Below are positions 37,645 to 46,527 of a DNA stretch of 64,000 nt, piece by piece. The DNA is from an uncultured Desulfobacteraceae bacterium (lineage in GTDB: Bacteria > Desulfobacterota > Desulfobacteria > Desulfobacterales > Desulfatirhabdiaceae), in contig CAJBLH010000303.1 of assembly GCA_903953895.1 (NCBI GenBank), positions 1-64,000 on the forward strand. The letters are read 5' to 3'. Under the pieces are notes generated by a model, which did not search any database, was not told where the DNA came from, and was given only the letters and a program-made list of their open reading frames with translations. The translations under genes and the position numbers were made by a program. Numbering within the stretch: the first letter of the stretch is position 1; each line of letters begins with the position of its first letter.

Positions 37645-38639
37645 GGCACACGCACAAATCGGGTATGGGTCAACAATATCCAGATTCCTATAAGGATAAA
37701 AGCCGGGATCAGAAGATACCGGTACAGCTCGTTGTATTCGGCAAACGTCTGAGTCTTTACCTCTGTTTTTTCCAATGAATCGATGGTGCTGTAAATCTGC
37801 TGAAGCCCTTCGGTATTTTCCGCCTTGAAATACAATCCTTGGGTTTTTGTCGCAATATCTTTCAGAGCGGCTTCATCGATGTCCACCTGCTGATGCACGT
37901 AGCGTTCTCCGAAAACCGGATCTTTTATCAGAAACGGCACCTGCCCGCGCGTGCCGACACCCACGGTATAGATTTTAACGCCTTTTTGAACGGCAATATC
38001 CGTTGCAATCTGTGGAGAGAGCTCGCCGGAATTGCTTTGTCCGTCGGTCAGCAGAATGATGATGTTGGATTTGCTTTTGATGTCTTCCATCCGTTTCAGC
38101 GAAATACCAACGGCGTCCCCGATGGCCGTGTTCGGTCCAGCAGCCCCGATCTGAAGCCGTTCCAGAATGGATGCAATGGTGTTGTAATCCCGGGTGAGGG
38201 GCAGTTGCGTATAGGCATGGGTGCCAAACACCACCATGGCGATCCGGTCGCCGTTACGTTTGGCGATAAAGTCCTGAATCACGGATTTGATGGCTTCCAG
38301 GCGGTTGACGATTCTGCCTTTATAATTGAAATCGAGGGCTGCCATGCTTTCAGATAGGTCCACTGCCAGAACGATGTTGATACCTTCTGTCAATACGTTG
38401 ACCTGTCGGGTCCCCCACTGAGGTCTGGCCATGGCCAGGATCATCAGGCAGAGGGCCGTATATTTCAGCAGAGGCAGCAGCTTTGCAATCCGCAGCATGG
38501 GAGACGGCTGAATGTCCGGCGCCTTCCTCAGGGAAGACAGGTTCAGCACCGGCCGCATTTGCCGGTGTTTCCGGAAATAGAACACCCCGGGAAACAGTGC
38601 CAGGAGCAGCAAAAAATAAGGGGACGCAAATTGAAACAT
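37641..38639 (-). CDS. batA: BatA-like von Willebrand A domain membrane protein
   Basis: A 332-residue protein with membrane helices near the N-terminus (FASPYFLLLLALFP, and about 58-72) and at the C-terminus (YLLIPAFILIGIWILL). A VWA domain lies between them, with the MIDAS residues D94, S96 and S98 (AVDLSES) and the conserved TDGQSNSG. The frame is open 28 codons further upstream, into the preceding gene. The MFQFASPYF start at 38639 is typical of BatA and leaves a short gap. It is the fourth gene of the moxR-led operon. Confidence 0.85.
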   Translation of the reverse strand: MFQFASPYFLLLLALFPGVFYFRKHRQMRPVLNLSSLRKAPDIQPSPMLRIAKLLPLLKYTALCLMILAMARPQWGTRQVNVLTEGINIVLAVDLSESMAALDFNYKGRIVNRLEAIKSVIQDFIAKRNGDRIAMVVFGTHAYTQLPLTRDYNTIASILERLQIGAAGPNTAIGDAVGISLKRMEDIKSKSNIIILLTDGQSNSGELSPQIATDIAVQKGVKIYTVGVGTRGQVPFLIKDPVFGERYVHQQVDIDEAALKDIATKTQGLYFKAENTEGLQQIYSTIDSLEKTEVKTQTFAEYNELYRYLLIPAFILIGIWILLTHTRFVRVP

Positions 38640-38667
38640 ATGAACCTTAGGGTGCGGGGCGCAGGTA

Positions 38668-39222
38668 TCATGAGGCAGGTGAAGATACCCTGCACCCTGT
38701 TTCCTGATGCCTGCCCCCTTCATTTATAAAATTTCTGACAAAGCCAAGATCCTGACGCATTTTGCTGACGGCTGCCGGCAGACCCGCAAATTTAACCGGA
38801 TCAGTTGATCGGATCAAGGATTTCAGCTCAGAGAGCATCTCTCTTTGAATATCCAGAAGATCGATCTTGGGGAGCAGTTCCTCGGTGGTCATTTCCATGG
38901 CGTTGATGCGGTAGCAGGCCTGAATATAAGTCCTCAGGATATTGGAAAGACTGAAATAAAATGCCTTGCCATCGATGTTTTCCACATCCGCCAGTGTATC
39001 CAGAAGCTTGAGCGCGGCTTCATGCGGCGGTACCAAAACTTCCACGGGATGCTGCTTGCGTTTCCGGAATTTTTTCCAATAACGGATGGCTGCCCAGATA
39101 ACAGCCAGCACCAGAACCGCCCCCAATATATAAAGCAGCAATGAGCTGTCGGCCGCCGGAATTTCCAGGGGCTTGATATCGTGAATGTCAGCCATGGGAG
39201 CGGGAGTGTCTGTTGCCTGCAT
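38668..39222 (-). CDS. Single-pass membrane protein of the MoxR/Bat operon
   Basis: A 184-residue protein with one hydrophobic helix (about 28-46, LLLYILGAVLVLAVIWAAI), preceded by a short acidic N-terminus. A basic stretch (KKFRKRKQH) and a mainly helical cytoplasmic domain follow. This is the layout of the DUF4381-like proteins commonly found between DUF58 and BatA genes. Its start codon shares a base with the DUF58 stop codon (TAATG). Function unknown; probably a membrane partner of the VWA proteins. Confidence 0.72.
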   Translation of the reverse strand: MQATDTPAPMADIHDIKPLEIPAADSSLLLYILGAVLVLAVIWAAIRYWKKFRKRKQHPVEVLVPPHEAALKLLDTLADVENIDGKAFYFSLSNILRTYIQACYRINAMEMTTEELLPKIDLLDIQREMLSELKSLIRSTDPVKFAGLPAAVSKMRQDLGFVRNFINEGGRHQETGCRVSSPAS

Positions 39223-40112
39223 TACCGTTTCCTCTTTTCCCGGATGCGGAAATATCGATTCAGCGCATCCACCACGGATGCGGCGGTATGGATTTCAATA
39301 CAATCCATATCGGCGTTTTTCAGAGATTGCAGCGTCCGGGAATAATCCTGGATTTTCAGCTCATGGTAACTGCGACGGGTGGCTGGATCCGAGGCATCCA
39401 GAACAAGCTGCCGGCCGGTTTCAAAATCCCGAACTGTCAGGATTCCGGCTTCCGGCAGATGGAAATCTCCGGGATCAGACAACATCACGGCGATAAGTTC
39501 ATGCTTGCCGGATATGGATTTCATCCGACGGATATACGTTTCCGCCGGCTCCGGAGAGATAAAATCGGATATCAGAAACGAGATGGTTCTTTTTCGGGAC
39601 ACCCTTCCCAGAAACGCCACTGCCTCACGGATATCCGTGCCTTTGTGTTCGGGTGCGAAGGCGAACATTTCCTTGATCACCCGCCAGACATGGGCCGAGC
39701 CTTTTTTCGGGGGAATATATTTTTCCACCCGATCCGTGAACAGAATCGCTCCGACTTTGTCATTGTTTCGAATGGCGTTGAATGCCAGGATCGATGCCAT
39801 TTCCGCAGCAATGTCTTTTTTGAGATTTTCGGTGGTTCCAAAGCCTTCCGAACCGCTCATGTCCACCAGAAGCATGACCACCAGTTCCCGTTCTTCACGG
39901 TACAGCTTGACATATGGCCTTCCCATCCGGGCGGAGACTTTCCAGTCGATGCTTTTAATATCATCGCCCGGAGAATATTCCCGCACTTCTTCAAATTCGA
40001 TTCCCGAGCCGCGGAAGACCGACCGGTACTGGCCTGCCATCATGGTATTGACCATGCGGGCGCTTCGGATGTGTACTTTTTTGATTTTTTTTATGATTTC
40101 AGGCGAAAGCAT
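39222..40112 (-). CDS. DUF58 protein (VWA-like)
   Basis: A 296-residue soluble protein. The conserved DUF58 signature is seen as EFEEVREYSPGDDIKSIDWKVSAR, followed by a VWA-like region with LLVDMSGS. DUF58 proteins are regularly encoded directly after a MoxR ATPase and before BatA, as here (12 bases after moxR). They are thought to link the ATPase to its VWA partners. It ends with a basic REKRKR tail. Confidence 0.87.
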   Translation of the reverse strand: MLSPEIIKKIKKVHIRSARMVNTMMAGQYRSVFRGSGIEFEEVREYSPGDDIKSIDWKVSARMGRPYVKLYREERELVVMLLVDMSGSEGFGTTENLKKDIAAEMASILAFNAIRNNDKVGAILFTDRVEKYIPPKKGSAHVWRVIKEMFAFAPEHKGTDIREAVAFLGRVSRKRTISFLISDFISPEPAETYIRRMKSISGKHELIAVMLSDPGDFHLPEAGILTVRDFETGRQLVLDASDPATRRSYHELKIQDYSRTLQSLKNADMDCIEIHTAASVVDALNRYFRIREKRKR

Positions 40113-40124
40113 GTGTCACCCCCA

Positions 40125-41105
40125 TCAGGGGACCTCGACAGAATCGAAAACCCGACCGATGATGTGGTCCGTGGTGATATCCTCGGCTTCCGCTTCATAG
40201 GTCAGGATGATACGGTGGCGCAGAATGCTGGGGGCGATGGTCTTGATGTCCTGCGGAGTAACATAAGCCCTTCCCTGGAGAAACGCAAAAGCTCTGGCAG
40301 CCAGGCTGAGAAAAATAGAGGCTCTCGGGGATGCGCCGAACTGGATATAATCTGAAATATCCATGTTGTATTCTTTGGGTTTTCGGGTGGCGAACACGAT
40401 GTTGACGATATAGTCTTTGAGCTTTTCATCCATATACACCGACCGGATCAACGCCACGATATCATCAAGCTGGGAAGGATCGATCACCTGGCGGACTTCC
40501 GGAAGTGTTTCAAACCCGATCCTGTTCATGATCTCCTTTTCTTCGTTTTTGGCGGGATAATCGATGATCAGTTTGAACATGAAGCGATCGACCTGGGCTT
40601 CGGGCAGGGGATAGGTGCCTTCCTGCTCAATGGGGTTCTGGGTTGCCAGCACCAGAAACGGATCGGAAAGTGTAAACGTGTGATCTCCGATGGTTACCTG
40701 CCGTTCCTGCATGGCTTCGAGCAGCGCGGACTGAACCTTGGACGGGGCCCGGTTGATTTCATCGGCCAGGATGATGTTGTGGAAAAGAGGGCCTTTTTTG
40801 ATGGTGAAATCTCCGGTGCTGGGCCGGTAGATTTCTGTTCCGATCAGATCCGCCGGCAGCAGATCGGGTGTGAACTGAATGCGTTTGAATTCGGCCCGAA
40901 CCGTAGCGGCCAGCGCCTTGACCGCACTGGTTTTGGCCAACCCCGGAACACCTTCGATCAGAATGTGTCCTTTGGTGAATAATCCCATCAGCAGCCCGTC
41001 AACCAGGTCCCGCTGGCCCACGAGAACTTTGTTGATTTCATTTCGCATGCTGTTGATCAAATGGTGCTTTTCTTCAATTTTTTCTTTTAATTCTTCGATG
41101 ACCAC
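40125..41105 (-). CDS. moxR: MoxR-family AAA+ ATPase
   Basis: A 326-residue AAA+ chaperone-like ATPase. Walker A appears as EGVPGLAKT, Walker B with the MoxR signature as ILADEINRAPSKVQSALLEAM, and sensor 1 as LATQNPIEQEGTYPLPEAQ. The family typically activates or inserts metal cofactors into partner proteins with the help of VWA proteins. It leads the operon moxR-DUF58-membrane protein-batA-batB/C-batD-batE. The GTG at 41105 is preferred as start because GGGAGG lies 4 bases before it; a TTG eight codons earlier has no such site. Confidence 0.9.
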   Translation of the reverse strand: MVIEELKEKIEEKHHLINSMRNEINKVLVGQRDLVDGLLMGLFTKGHILIEGVPGLAKTSAVKALAATVRAEFKRIQFTPDLLPADLIGTEIYRPSTGDFTIKKGPLFHNIILADEINRAPSKVQSALLEAMQERQVTIGDHTFTLSDPFLVLATQNPIEQEGTYPLPEAQVDRFMFKLIIDYPAKNEEKEIMNRIGFETLPEVRQVIDPSQLDDIVALIRSVYMDEKLKDYIVNIVFATRKPKEYNMDISDYIQFGASPRASIFLSLAARAFAFLQGRAYVTPQDIKTIAPSILRHRIILTYEAEAEDITTDHIIGRVFDSVEVP

Positions 41106-41232
41106 GGTTCCTCCCGGCTGAGCGGACAATGTACGGGTTCAAGGTGACTGTTCCGCAAACGAATCCTGCATCAGCTTGATTAATCTGAGAATTGATTGAG
41201 CCTGAGTATAATTTATCGGTTAACGAACTGGT

Positions 41233-42270
41233 TCATGAATATGACGTTGGCTTCTTTTTGGGCTGTCTGAATGAATGGGCAAGCTCTTTGACTAGGACGC
41301 TGTCAAGCATCTGGTGAAAATTGATATGCAGATAATAATCTTCAAAGGGGGGGGAACTGACAGCGACCACGGTTCCGATTCGACCAATGAATCGCTTGTC
41401 ATGATTGACGACAAGGCAGAGTTTAACTTCCATACTCCGCCCGAGTAATAAGTGCCCGATCTCTTTCTTGACCAACCTGACGTTACAGGATAGGCCCGAA
41501 GCGGAAATATCTGATACCATCCCTCTTAAGGGATTTCCGATACGGGCTCCATTGGTTCCCAATATCCGGAGGCTGGCATCGCCTTCGATGAGAAAACGCT
41601 TCTGTGTTCGCCGATCCAGGCCTTTTTTCTTTAACAGATCATGTGTTTTTTCAAAATTGAGACAGTATTGATAAAGTTTCGTTTCAAGCGATGGGAATTT
41701 CTCTTTCCATGACTGCAAAACACTTTTTTCGAGATAACTGACCTTTGCCGTGGAAAAGGGTGAAACAGTGGTCGTACAGATGCTGGCGGAAAAAAAAGTT
41801 TCGATTCCAACAATATCACCAGGATTCAGCTTTTTCACCAGGAATTCTTTTCCATCTTGCCGACAGAGCATTTTGAGCTGGCCCTGATTGACAAAATACA
41901 GGTTCGAATTGCGATCGCCTTGAGTGAAAAGCTGATGATCATTAAAAAATGAAGCCTCCTTCATGGCATAATACAGGGCATTTCCTTCCTCTTTGCTGAG
42001 AGCCTGATATAGGTCCGCCCAGACAGTCAGATGATCCTGGGATATGCTTTCTTTTTTCTCCTGTTCAATGATTTCCGCCGAGGTAATGATTTCATTCAAT
42101 GCCATGGGATCGGTATCCATGAGCTTTTCTCGGAGCGATTCGGCTTTTTCAAATTCCTTTGCCCTGGCATGGGCCACGATCAAACGGAATAAATCGGCGA
42201 CAGTCGCATTCATCTCTTTTTCAGCAAGATACCGGCCGACAAGCTGATCAAATCTAAGAACATTATCCAT
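41233..42270 (-). CDS. Cyclic-nucleotide-binding domain plus PilZ domain protein
   Basis: A 345-residue soluble regulator. A helical N-terminus (about 1-100) is followed by a cNMP-binding fold (about 105-200: LFTQGDRNSNLYFVNQGQLKML ... LNPGDIVG). A PilZ domain (about 218-335) has the c-di-GMP binding motif R220-R221-x-x-x-R225 and D254-x-S256-x-S-G259. The CNB pocket lacks the canonical RAA-type phosphate-binding motif after GDIVG (GIETFFSASICTT), so true cyclic nucleotide binding is doubtful. It is probably a c-di-GMP effector. It stands apart from the bat operon by a 127-bp gap. The diguanylate cyclase at 11402-12313 is a plausible source of the signal. Confidence 0.83.
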   Translation of the reverse strand: MDNVLRFDQLVGRYLAEKEMNATVADLFRLIVAHARAKEFEKAESLREKLMDTDPMALNEIITSAEIIEQEKKESISQDHLTVWADLYQALSKEEGNALYYAMKEASFFNDHQLFTQGDRNSNLYFVNQGQLKMLCRQDGKEFLVKKLNPGDIVGIETFFSASICTTTVSPFSTAKVSYLEKSVLQSWKEKFPSLETKLYQYCLNFEKTHDLLKKKGLDRRTQKRFLIEGDASLRILGTNGARIGNPLRGMVSDISASGLSCNVRLVKKEIGHLLLGRSMEVKLCLVVNHDKRFIGRIGTVVAVSSPPFEDYYLHINFHQMLDSVLVKELAHSFRQPKKKPTSYS

Positions 42271-42325
42271 AATTTCATCTTCTTTGTGTTGACTTTCAGT
42301 ATCCGGAATCTGACCGCTCTTGACT

Positions 42326-42940
42326 TCAACTGCTTAGTTTCTTTGAAATTTCAGCGACATGGGCACCCTGGAATCGAGCACCGGCAAGTTCGTTTACGCT
42401 AGGAATCCGCTCGCCGCTTGTACCGGCGATGGTTGTAGCACCGTAAGGAGAACCACCGGTGATGCTGCTATTGTCCATCTGGCCGGGAAATGCATACGGG
42501 AGTCCGACAATAACCATCCCATGATGCAGAAGCGTGATATGAAAACTCAAAATGGTTGACTCCTGGCCGCCGTGCTGAGTTCCCGTACTGGTGAAAACAC
42601 TTCCCACTTTACCCACAAGCGCGCCTTTCATCCAGAGTTGACCGGTTGCATCGAGGAACTGGCGCATCTGACCACACATATTGCCAAAACGTGTGGGTGT
42701 GCCGAAAATGATTGCATCCGCTTCAACAAGATCATCAACATTGGCGATCGGGATATGGGCCATACTTTTCTGAGCATCCAGTGCGCCCATGGCGCTCAGA
42801 ATGTCCTGGGTCAATGTTTCCGGTACTCTTTTCAGGATTGCATCGCAGCCCGGCACCTGGCGTACGCCTTCCGCCATTGCTTCCGCCATTTTATGGGTAT
42901 GCGTGTACAGACTGTAATACAGGATCAAAATTTTACTCAT
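42326..42940 (-). CDS. wrbA: WrbA-type NAD(P)H:quinone oxidoreductase (flavodoxin-like)
   Basis: A 204-residue FMN enzyme that reduces quinones by two electrons and protects against oxidative stress. The FMN phosphate loop is seen at the start ([16 protein letters not shown]). [18 protein letters not shown] and [13 protein letters not shown] are WrbA signatures, as is GLPYAFPGQ. The length is normal for the family. AAGGAG lies 6 bases before the ATG. It has its own upstream region with palindromic repeats and is transcribed away from the sigma-54 driven genes. It fits with rubrerythrin and the bat operon as part of the oxygen/oxidant defence of an anaerobe. Confidence 0.93.
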   Translation of the reverse strand: MSKILILYYSLYTHTHKMAEAMAEGVRQVPGCDAILKRVPETLTQDILSAMGALDAQKSMAHIPIANVDDLVEADAIIFGTPTRFGNMCGQMRQFLDATGQLWMKGALVGKVGSVFTSTGTQHGGQESTILSFHITLLHHGMVIVGLPYAFPGQMDNSSITGGSPYGATTIAGTSGERIPSVNELAGARFQGAHVAEISKKLSS

Positions 42941-42993
42941 GGCCGTCTCCTTTCAACTATCATAAAATGTTACGTTTCATGTTCCATATTTTA

Positions 42994-43021
42994 GTAGGGG
43001 CGACCGGCCGGTCGCCCCTAC
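42994..43021. repeat. 28-base perfect palindrome
   Basis: GTAGGGGCGACCGG is followed directly by its exact reverse complement, centred between 43007 and 43008. Palindromes of this sequence type occur as dispersed repeats in several unrelated bacterial phyla. It may act as a transcription or recombination signal, but nothing shows which. Confidence 0.8.
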
Positions 43022-43024
43022 AGG

Positions 43025-43082
43025 GCCTGCCTCCCAGCGGGGAGAGGTTGCGAGGGGGGCCAACCGAAACGATAATCGATGC
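43025..43082. repeat. GC-rich dispersed repeat, copy 3 (reverse orientation)
   Basis: In reverse complement this reads ATCGTTTCGG, then TTGGCCCCCCTCGCAACCTC, then CCCGCTGGGAGG, and aligns with 3561-3616 over most of its length and with both ends of 12399-12436. Confidence 0.5.
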
Positions 43083-43334
43083 CACGCATTGTGTTTCTGA
43101 AAAGGGGCATCCGGATAACACAGTGCTGTTTAGATTACCCCCATTTGCGCGATGTGGTCAAGAAAAATGGATACACAGCCAAATTGCTGACAAAACGAAG
43201 AGCGCAAAGAATGTGAAGATAGCGCCATTTTTCGTTAATTTTTCTTTGCGTTTTTTGTTTCAGCAGCAAACAAAATCTGAGTCACCCGCACCAACCCATT
43301 ATCCTGAAAGCATTATTGTGACAAATCAATATTT

Positions 43335-43351
43335 TTGGCATGTAAATTGCT
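43335..43351 (+). promoter_or_regulatory. Sigma-54 (RpoN) promoter
   Basis: TTGGCATGTAAATTGCT matches the consensus YTGGCACGNNNNTTGCW at all key positions: GG of the -24 box at 43337-43338 and GC of the -12 box at 43349-43350, separated by the required 10 bases. Transcription would start near 43362 on the plus strand, 75 bases before the DUF4258-like gene. It could read on through the RsbW-Acs fusion gene. No enhancer-binding activator gene is present in the window. Confidence 0.75.
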
Positions 43352-43436
43352 AAAAAATTAATTTTATGGCGTGATTATCGATTGAATGTTGTTATGAGGG
43401 GGGTTGAAAAAGAAGACATCAGCGGAGGGTTAACCT

Positions 43437-43682
43437 ATGAAATTGTCGAAACACGCAGTGGATAGGATAAGACAAAGATGTATCTCGATGGCCGCTCTGA
43501 ATGTGATCTGGAAATACGGGAGAGAGTCTTTTGCACCGGGAGGCGCCGTCAAATATTTTTTTGGGAAAAACGAGTATCAACATGCTTTGAATGATCGCGA
43601 AGAAAGGGCTGATGTTTTGGATCGGGTGAAGGGCTGTACGATTGTGGTTATTGATGGAACGATCATAACAGTTTACAGGTGA
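43437..43682 (+). CDS. Small DUF4258-like protein
   Basis: 81 residues. It starts KLSKHAVDRIRQRCIS, the H-x-x-x-R-x-x-x-R pattern of the DUF4258 family, and ends with two beta strands (CTIVVIDGTIITVYR), also typical. GGAGGG lies 7 bases before the ATG. DUF4258 proteins have a BECR-type fold related to some toxin RNases, but most are uncharacterised. No antitoxin-like gene is adjacent unless the Cys-rich protein downstream serves that role. It is the first gene after the sigma-54 promoter. Confidence 0.7.
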   Translation: MKLSKHAVDRIRQRCISMAALNVIWKYGRESFAPGGAVKYFFGKNEYQHALNDREERADVLDRVKGCTIVVIDGTIITVYR

Positions 43683-43762
43683 TGACACGTACCGTTCACT
43701 CTCACCCTTATATGGATAGACATGATCCATACCCATTATCGGATAGTTAATGGAGATATCAA

Positions 43763-43936
43763 ATGAAATGCGAACATTGCTATCGTTTATCCACACAGGT
43801 CGACGATGAAGATGTCAAAAATTATTGTACAAAAAAAGACATTTTTATCGAAGACGATTATTATCATCAAGATCACTCGGATTGTTGTGTCTGCGATGGA
43901 AGACGGGATGGGTTTCAATTAAAAAGTTATGCTTAG
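43763..43936 (+). CDS. 57-residue cysteine-rich small protein
   Basis: ATG at 43763 to TAG at 43934-43936, with GGAG 7 bases upstream. The protein begins MKCEHCYRL and contains C3 and C6 (CxxC), C22, and C41-C42-x-C44 near the end, plus several His and many Asp and Tyr residues. The layout suggests a small metal-binding (zinc-ribbon-like) protein. It lies 80 bases after the DUF4258-like gene, on the same strand, and 190 bases before the RsbW-Acs fusion gene. The family is not recognised. Confidence 0.6.
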   Translation: MKCEHCYRLSTQVDDEDVKNYCTKKDIFIEDDYYHQDHSDCCVCDGRRDGFQLKSYA

Positions 43937-44126
43937 GCAGGTACAGGCTTGAAAACCTATCGTGTTTCCCTGGATAATTATTTCCGGTTTATGGAAATCG
44001 GCTTGTGAATGTCATTGACAGCATCCATCAGAGATGTTAACCAAATCACGAAAAAATGCGATTTGTCTGTCGGTGTACCATCCGGATTCTTGTCGGAACT
44101 CAGCGGATTATCCAGGGAGGTGGAAC

Positions 44127-46511
44127 ATGCCAAACGAGCATCGTATGCAATTGCTCAATCAAATCAACGAAATCAGCAGGCTTGGCGAGGAAGTGGCTGT
44201 CTTCGGCAGCTTGCATGGACTCAGCAGAAGCCTTGTCTATGCCGCAACCCTCGCCCTTGAAGAACTCTTCATCAACATCGTTTCTTATGCTTACGACGAT
44301 GCGTGCGAACACCCCATCGATGTCTGTTTTTCCCTGCTCGACAAAAAGCTGACCATCTCCGTTGCGGATGACGGTAAGGAATTCAATCCTACGTCCGTAT
44401 CCTACCGACCGACTGAACGAATCTCCCTCGATAACATTGAAGATATGGAGCTGGGGCTGCGCTTGGTCCGAATGCTGGTTGACGTCATCAGTTATGAACG
44501 CAGAGACGACAAGAACCTGCTGACCCTGGTGATTGCGGATATTCCCAACAAGAAAACCATCACATCGCTGTTACGGGAAGATCGGGTTTTCGCGCCGCCG
44601 GAGGCGTTCCGAGAAAAAGCCCGAATCAAGAGCCTGGATGAATACAAAGCGATGTATCGCCAATCGATCGATGACCCCGAGGCTTTCTGGTCTCAACAGG
44701 CCGATGAGCTGGACTGGTTCCGGAAATGGGACAAGGTTCTGGTGGAAGATTTCAGCGAAGGCATCCATGAATGGTTTGTCGGGGGTAAACTGAACCTGAC
44801 GGTGAACTGTCTGGATCGTCATCTGCATACCTGGCGGAAGAACAAAGCCGCTCTCATCTGGGAAGGAGACAACCCCGGCGAAGAGAAAATCCTTACCTAC
44901 CAGCAACTGCACAGGCAGGTGTGCCGTTTCGCCAATGTACTGAAGAAACACGGCGTTCAAAAGGGGGATCGGGTCAGTATCTATCTGCCGATGATCGTGG
45001 AGCTGCCGATTGCGATGCTGGCCTGTGCACGCATCGGAGCCATTCATTCCGTGGTATTCGGGGGATTCAGCGCTGAAGCCCTCAAGGACCGGATACGGGA
45101 CTGCAATTCCCGCCTGCTTATTTGCGCCAACGGTTACACGCGCGGGGGCAAAGTCGTTCAGAGCAAGGTTCAGGCCGATCTGGCGCTTCAGTCATACCCC
45201 GATATCACCGATGTCATTGTGGTGCGCAGGCTCAATATGGAATCCTCCATGTGCGAAGGCAGGGACTACTGGTGGGACGAAGAAATCGGCGCAGCGGATA
45301 TTTCCAACATGTGCAGCCCCGAGGTGATGGATGCGGAAGACCCGCTTTTTATTCTATATACCAGCGGCAGCACGGGAAAACCAAAAGGCGTTTTGCATAC
45401 AACGGCCGGATATCTGGTCTATGTGATGCAGACCTACAAATGGATTTTTGATATCCGGGACGAAGATACCTACTGGTGTACGGCCGATATCGGCTGGATT
45501 ACCGGGCATAGCTATATTGTTTACGGACCGCTTGCCAATGGCGCCACAAGCCTCATGTTCGAGGGCGTTCCAAACCATCCCCGGCCGGACCGCTTCTGGG
45601 AAATTGTCGAGAAACACCGGGTAAGCATTTTCTATACAGCGCCCACGGCCCTTCGTTCACTCATGAAAGAGGGAAACCAGTGGCCCGAACAGCACGATTT
45701 GAGTTCACTCCGACTGCTGGGCTCGGTGGGGGAACCCATCAATCCGAAAGCCTGGATGTGGTACCGTGAAACGATTGGGCAGGGCAGATGCCCCATCGTG
45801 GACACATGGTGGCAGACAGAGACCGGAGGGATTGTGATCAGTCCGCTTCCCGCAGCCACTCCCTGCAAGCCAGGCTCGGCCACCCTGCCTTTTTTCGGTA
45901 TTCAGCCGGACATCATCCGGAGCAACCTGGATCAGACGACCCTCGAAGAAGGCGGATGGCTCGTGATCAAAAAACCGTGGCCCGGATTGATGCGCAGGGT
46001 TTACGGCGATGACGAGCGGTTCAAAAAGACATATTTCACCCAGTTCCCTGGCGTGTACACCACGGGAGACGGTGCAAGAGTGGATGAAGACGGCTATTTC
46101 TGGATCATGGGCCGAATCGATGATGTGATCAACGTATCCGGCCACCGGCTGGGAACTGCCGAGCTGGAGAGTGTTCTCGTATCCCATGCTTCCGTTGCTG
46201 AGGCTGCTGTCGTGGGAATGCCGCATGAAAGCAAGGGGCAGGGTATTTATGCGTTTGTCACCATAAAAACGGATGTCCTGGCGCGCGACAATCTGGTTGC
46301 CGATCTCAAACAACAAGTCAGGGCCCTCATCGGCCCCATCGCCACCCCCGACAAGATCCAGTTTGCCGAAGCCCTTCCGAAGACCCGATCCGGAAAAATC
46401 ATGCGACGACTCCTGACCAAAATCGCAGCAGGCGACATGAACAACTTGGGGGATACTTCCACCCTTACGGATGAAGCCGTACTCGAGGATCTGCTCCGGA
46501 ACAGGCAATGA
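44127..46511 (+). CDS. Fusion of RsbW-like anti-sigma ATPase domain and acetyl-CoA synthetase
   Basis: A 794-residue cytoplasmic protein. Residues 1-135 form an HATPase_c_2 domain of the RsbW/SpoIIAB type: N-box with E46 and N50 ([15 protein letters not shown]), G1 box DDGKEFNP (D82, G83), and G2 box [16 protein letters not shown]. From about residue 160 it is a complete AMP-forming acetyl-CoA synthetase, which makes acetyl-CoA from acetate, ATP and CoA. Its P-loop is [11 protein letters not shown] (about 412-418), followed by [10 protein letters not shown] (about 559) and the acetylation-site motif PKTRSGK with K757. All key residues of both halves are present. The ATG at 44127 is chosen because GGGAGG lies 6 bases upstream; an ATG at 44034 lacks a site. 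A sigma-54 promoter lies 776 bases upstream. The gene name acs would describe only the second half. Confidence 0.9.
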   Translation: MPNEHRMQLLNQINEISRLGEEVAVFGSLHGLSRSLVYAATLALEELFINIVSYAYDDACEHPIDVCFSLLDKKLTISVADDGKEFNPTSVSYRPTERISLDNIEDMELGLRLVRMLVDVISYERRDDKNLLTLVIADIPNKKTITSLLREDRVFAPPEAFREKARIKSLDEYKAMYRQSIDDPEAFWSQQADELDWFRKWDKVLVEDFSEGIHEWFVGGKLNLTVNCLDRHLHTWRKNKAALIWEGDNPGEEKILTYQQLHRQVCRFANVLKKHGVQKGDRVSIYLPMIVELPIAMLACARIGAIHSVVFGGFSAEALKDRIRDCNSRLLICANGYTRGGKVVQSKVQADLALQSYPDITDVIVVRRLNMESSMCEGRDYWWDEEIGAADISNMCSPEVMDAEDPLFILYTSGSTGKPKGVLHTTAGYLVYVMQTYKWIFDIRDEDTYWCTADIGWITGHSYIVYGPLANGATSLMFEGVPNHPRPDRFWEIVEKHRVSIFYTAPTALRSLMKEGNQWPEQHDLSSLRLLGSVGEPINPKAWMWYRETIGQGRCPIVDTWWQTETGGIVISPLPAATPCKPGSATLPFFGIQPDIIRSNLDQTTLEEGGWLVIKKPWPGLMRRVYGDDERFKKTYFTQFPGVYTTGDGARVDEDGYFWIMGRIDDVINVSGHRLGTAELESVLVSHASVAEAAVVGMPHESKGQGIYAFVTIKTDVLARDNLVADLKQQVRALIGPIATPDKIQFAEALPKTRSGKIMRRLLTKIAAGDMNNLGDTSTLTDEAVLEDLLRNRQ

Positions 46512-46527
46512 TGATCCGGTGACGGCC

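Larger units (their letters stand above)
42941..43436. other. 496-bp divergent intergenic region
   Basis: The region lies between wrbA (minus) and the DUF4258-like gene (plus). It contains a 28-base perfect palindrome (42994-43021), a GC-rich dispersed repeat (43025-43082), an AT-rich stretch (about 43200-43430) and a sigma-54 type promoter (43335-43351). An open frame across 42712-43353 is not typical protein and overlaps the wrbA gene, so no gene is called here. Confidence 0.7.

Noticed and set aside
42712-43353. A 213-codon plus-strand frame across the wrbA start and the intergenic region
   Set aside because: It is antisense to wrbA, crosses a perfect palindrome and a repeat, and has atypical composition.
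44034-44126. Longer N-terminus for the RsbW-Acs fusion starting at 44034
   Set aside because: The 31 extra residues have no RsbW-like pattern and no ribosome site, whereas GGGAGG lies 6 bases before the ATG at 44127.
44009-44260. An 83-codon plus-strand frame upstream of and overlapping the RsbW-Acs gene
   Set aside because: It overlaps the first 134 bases of a well-supported gene with a strong ribosome site, its second half is clearly that gene in another frame, and it resembles no known protein.
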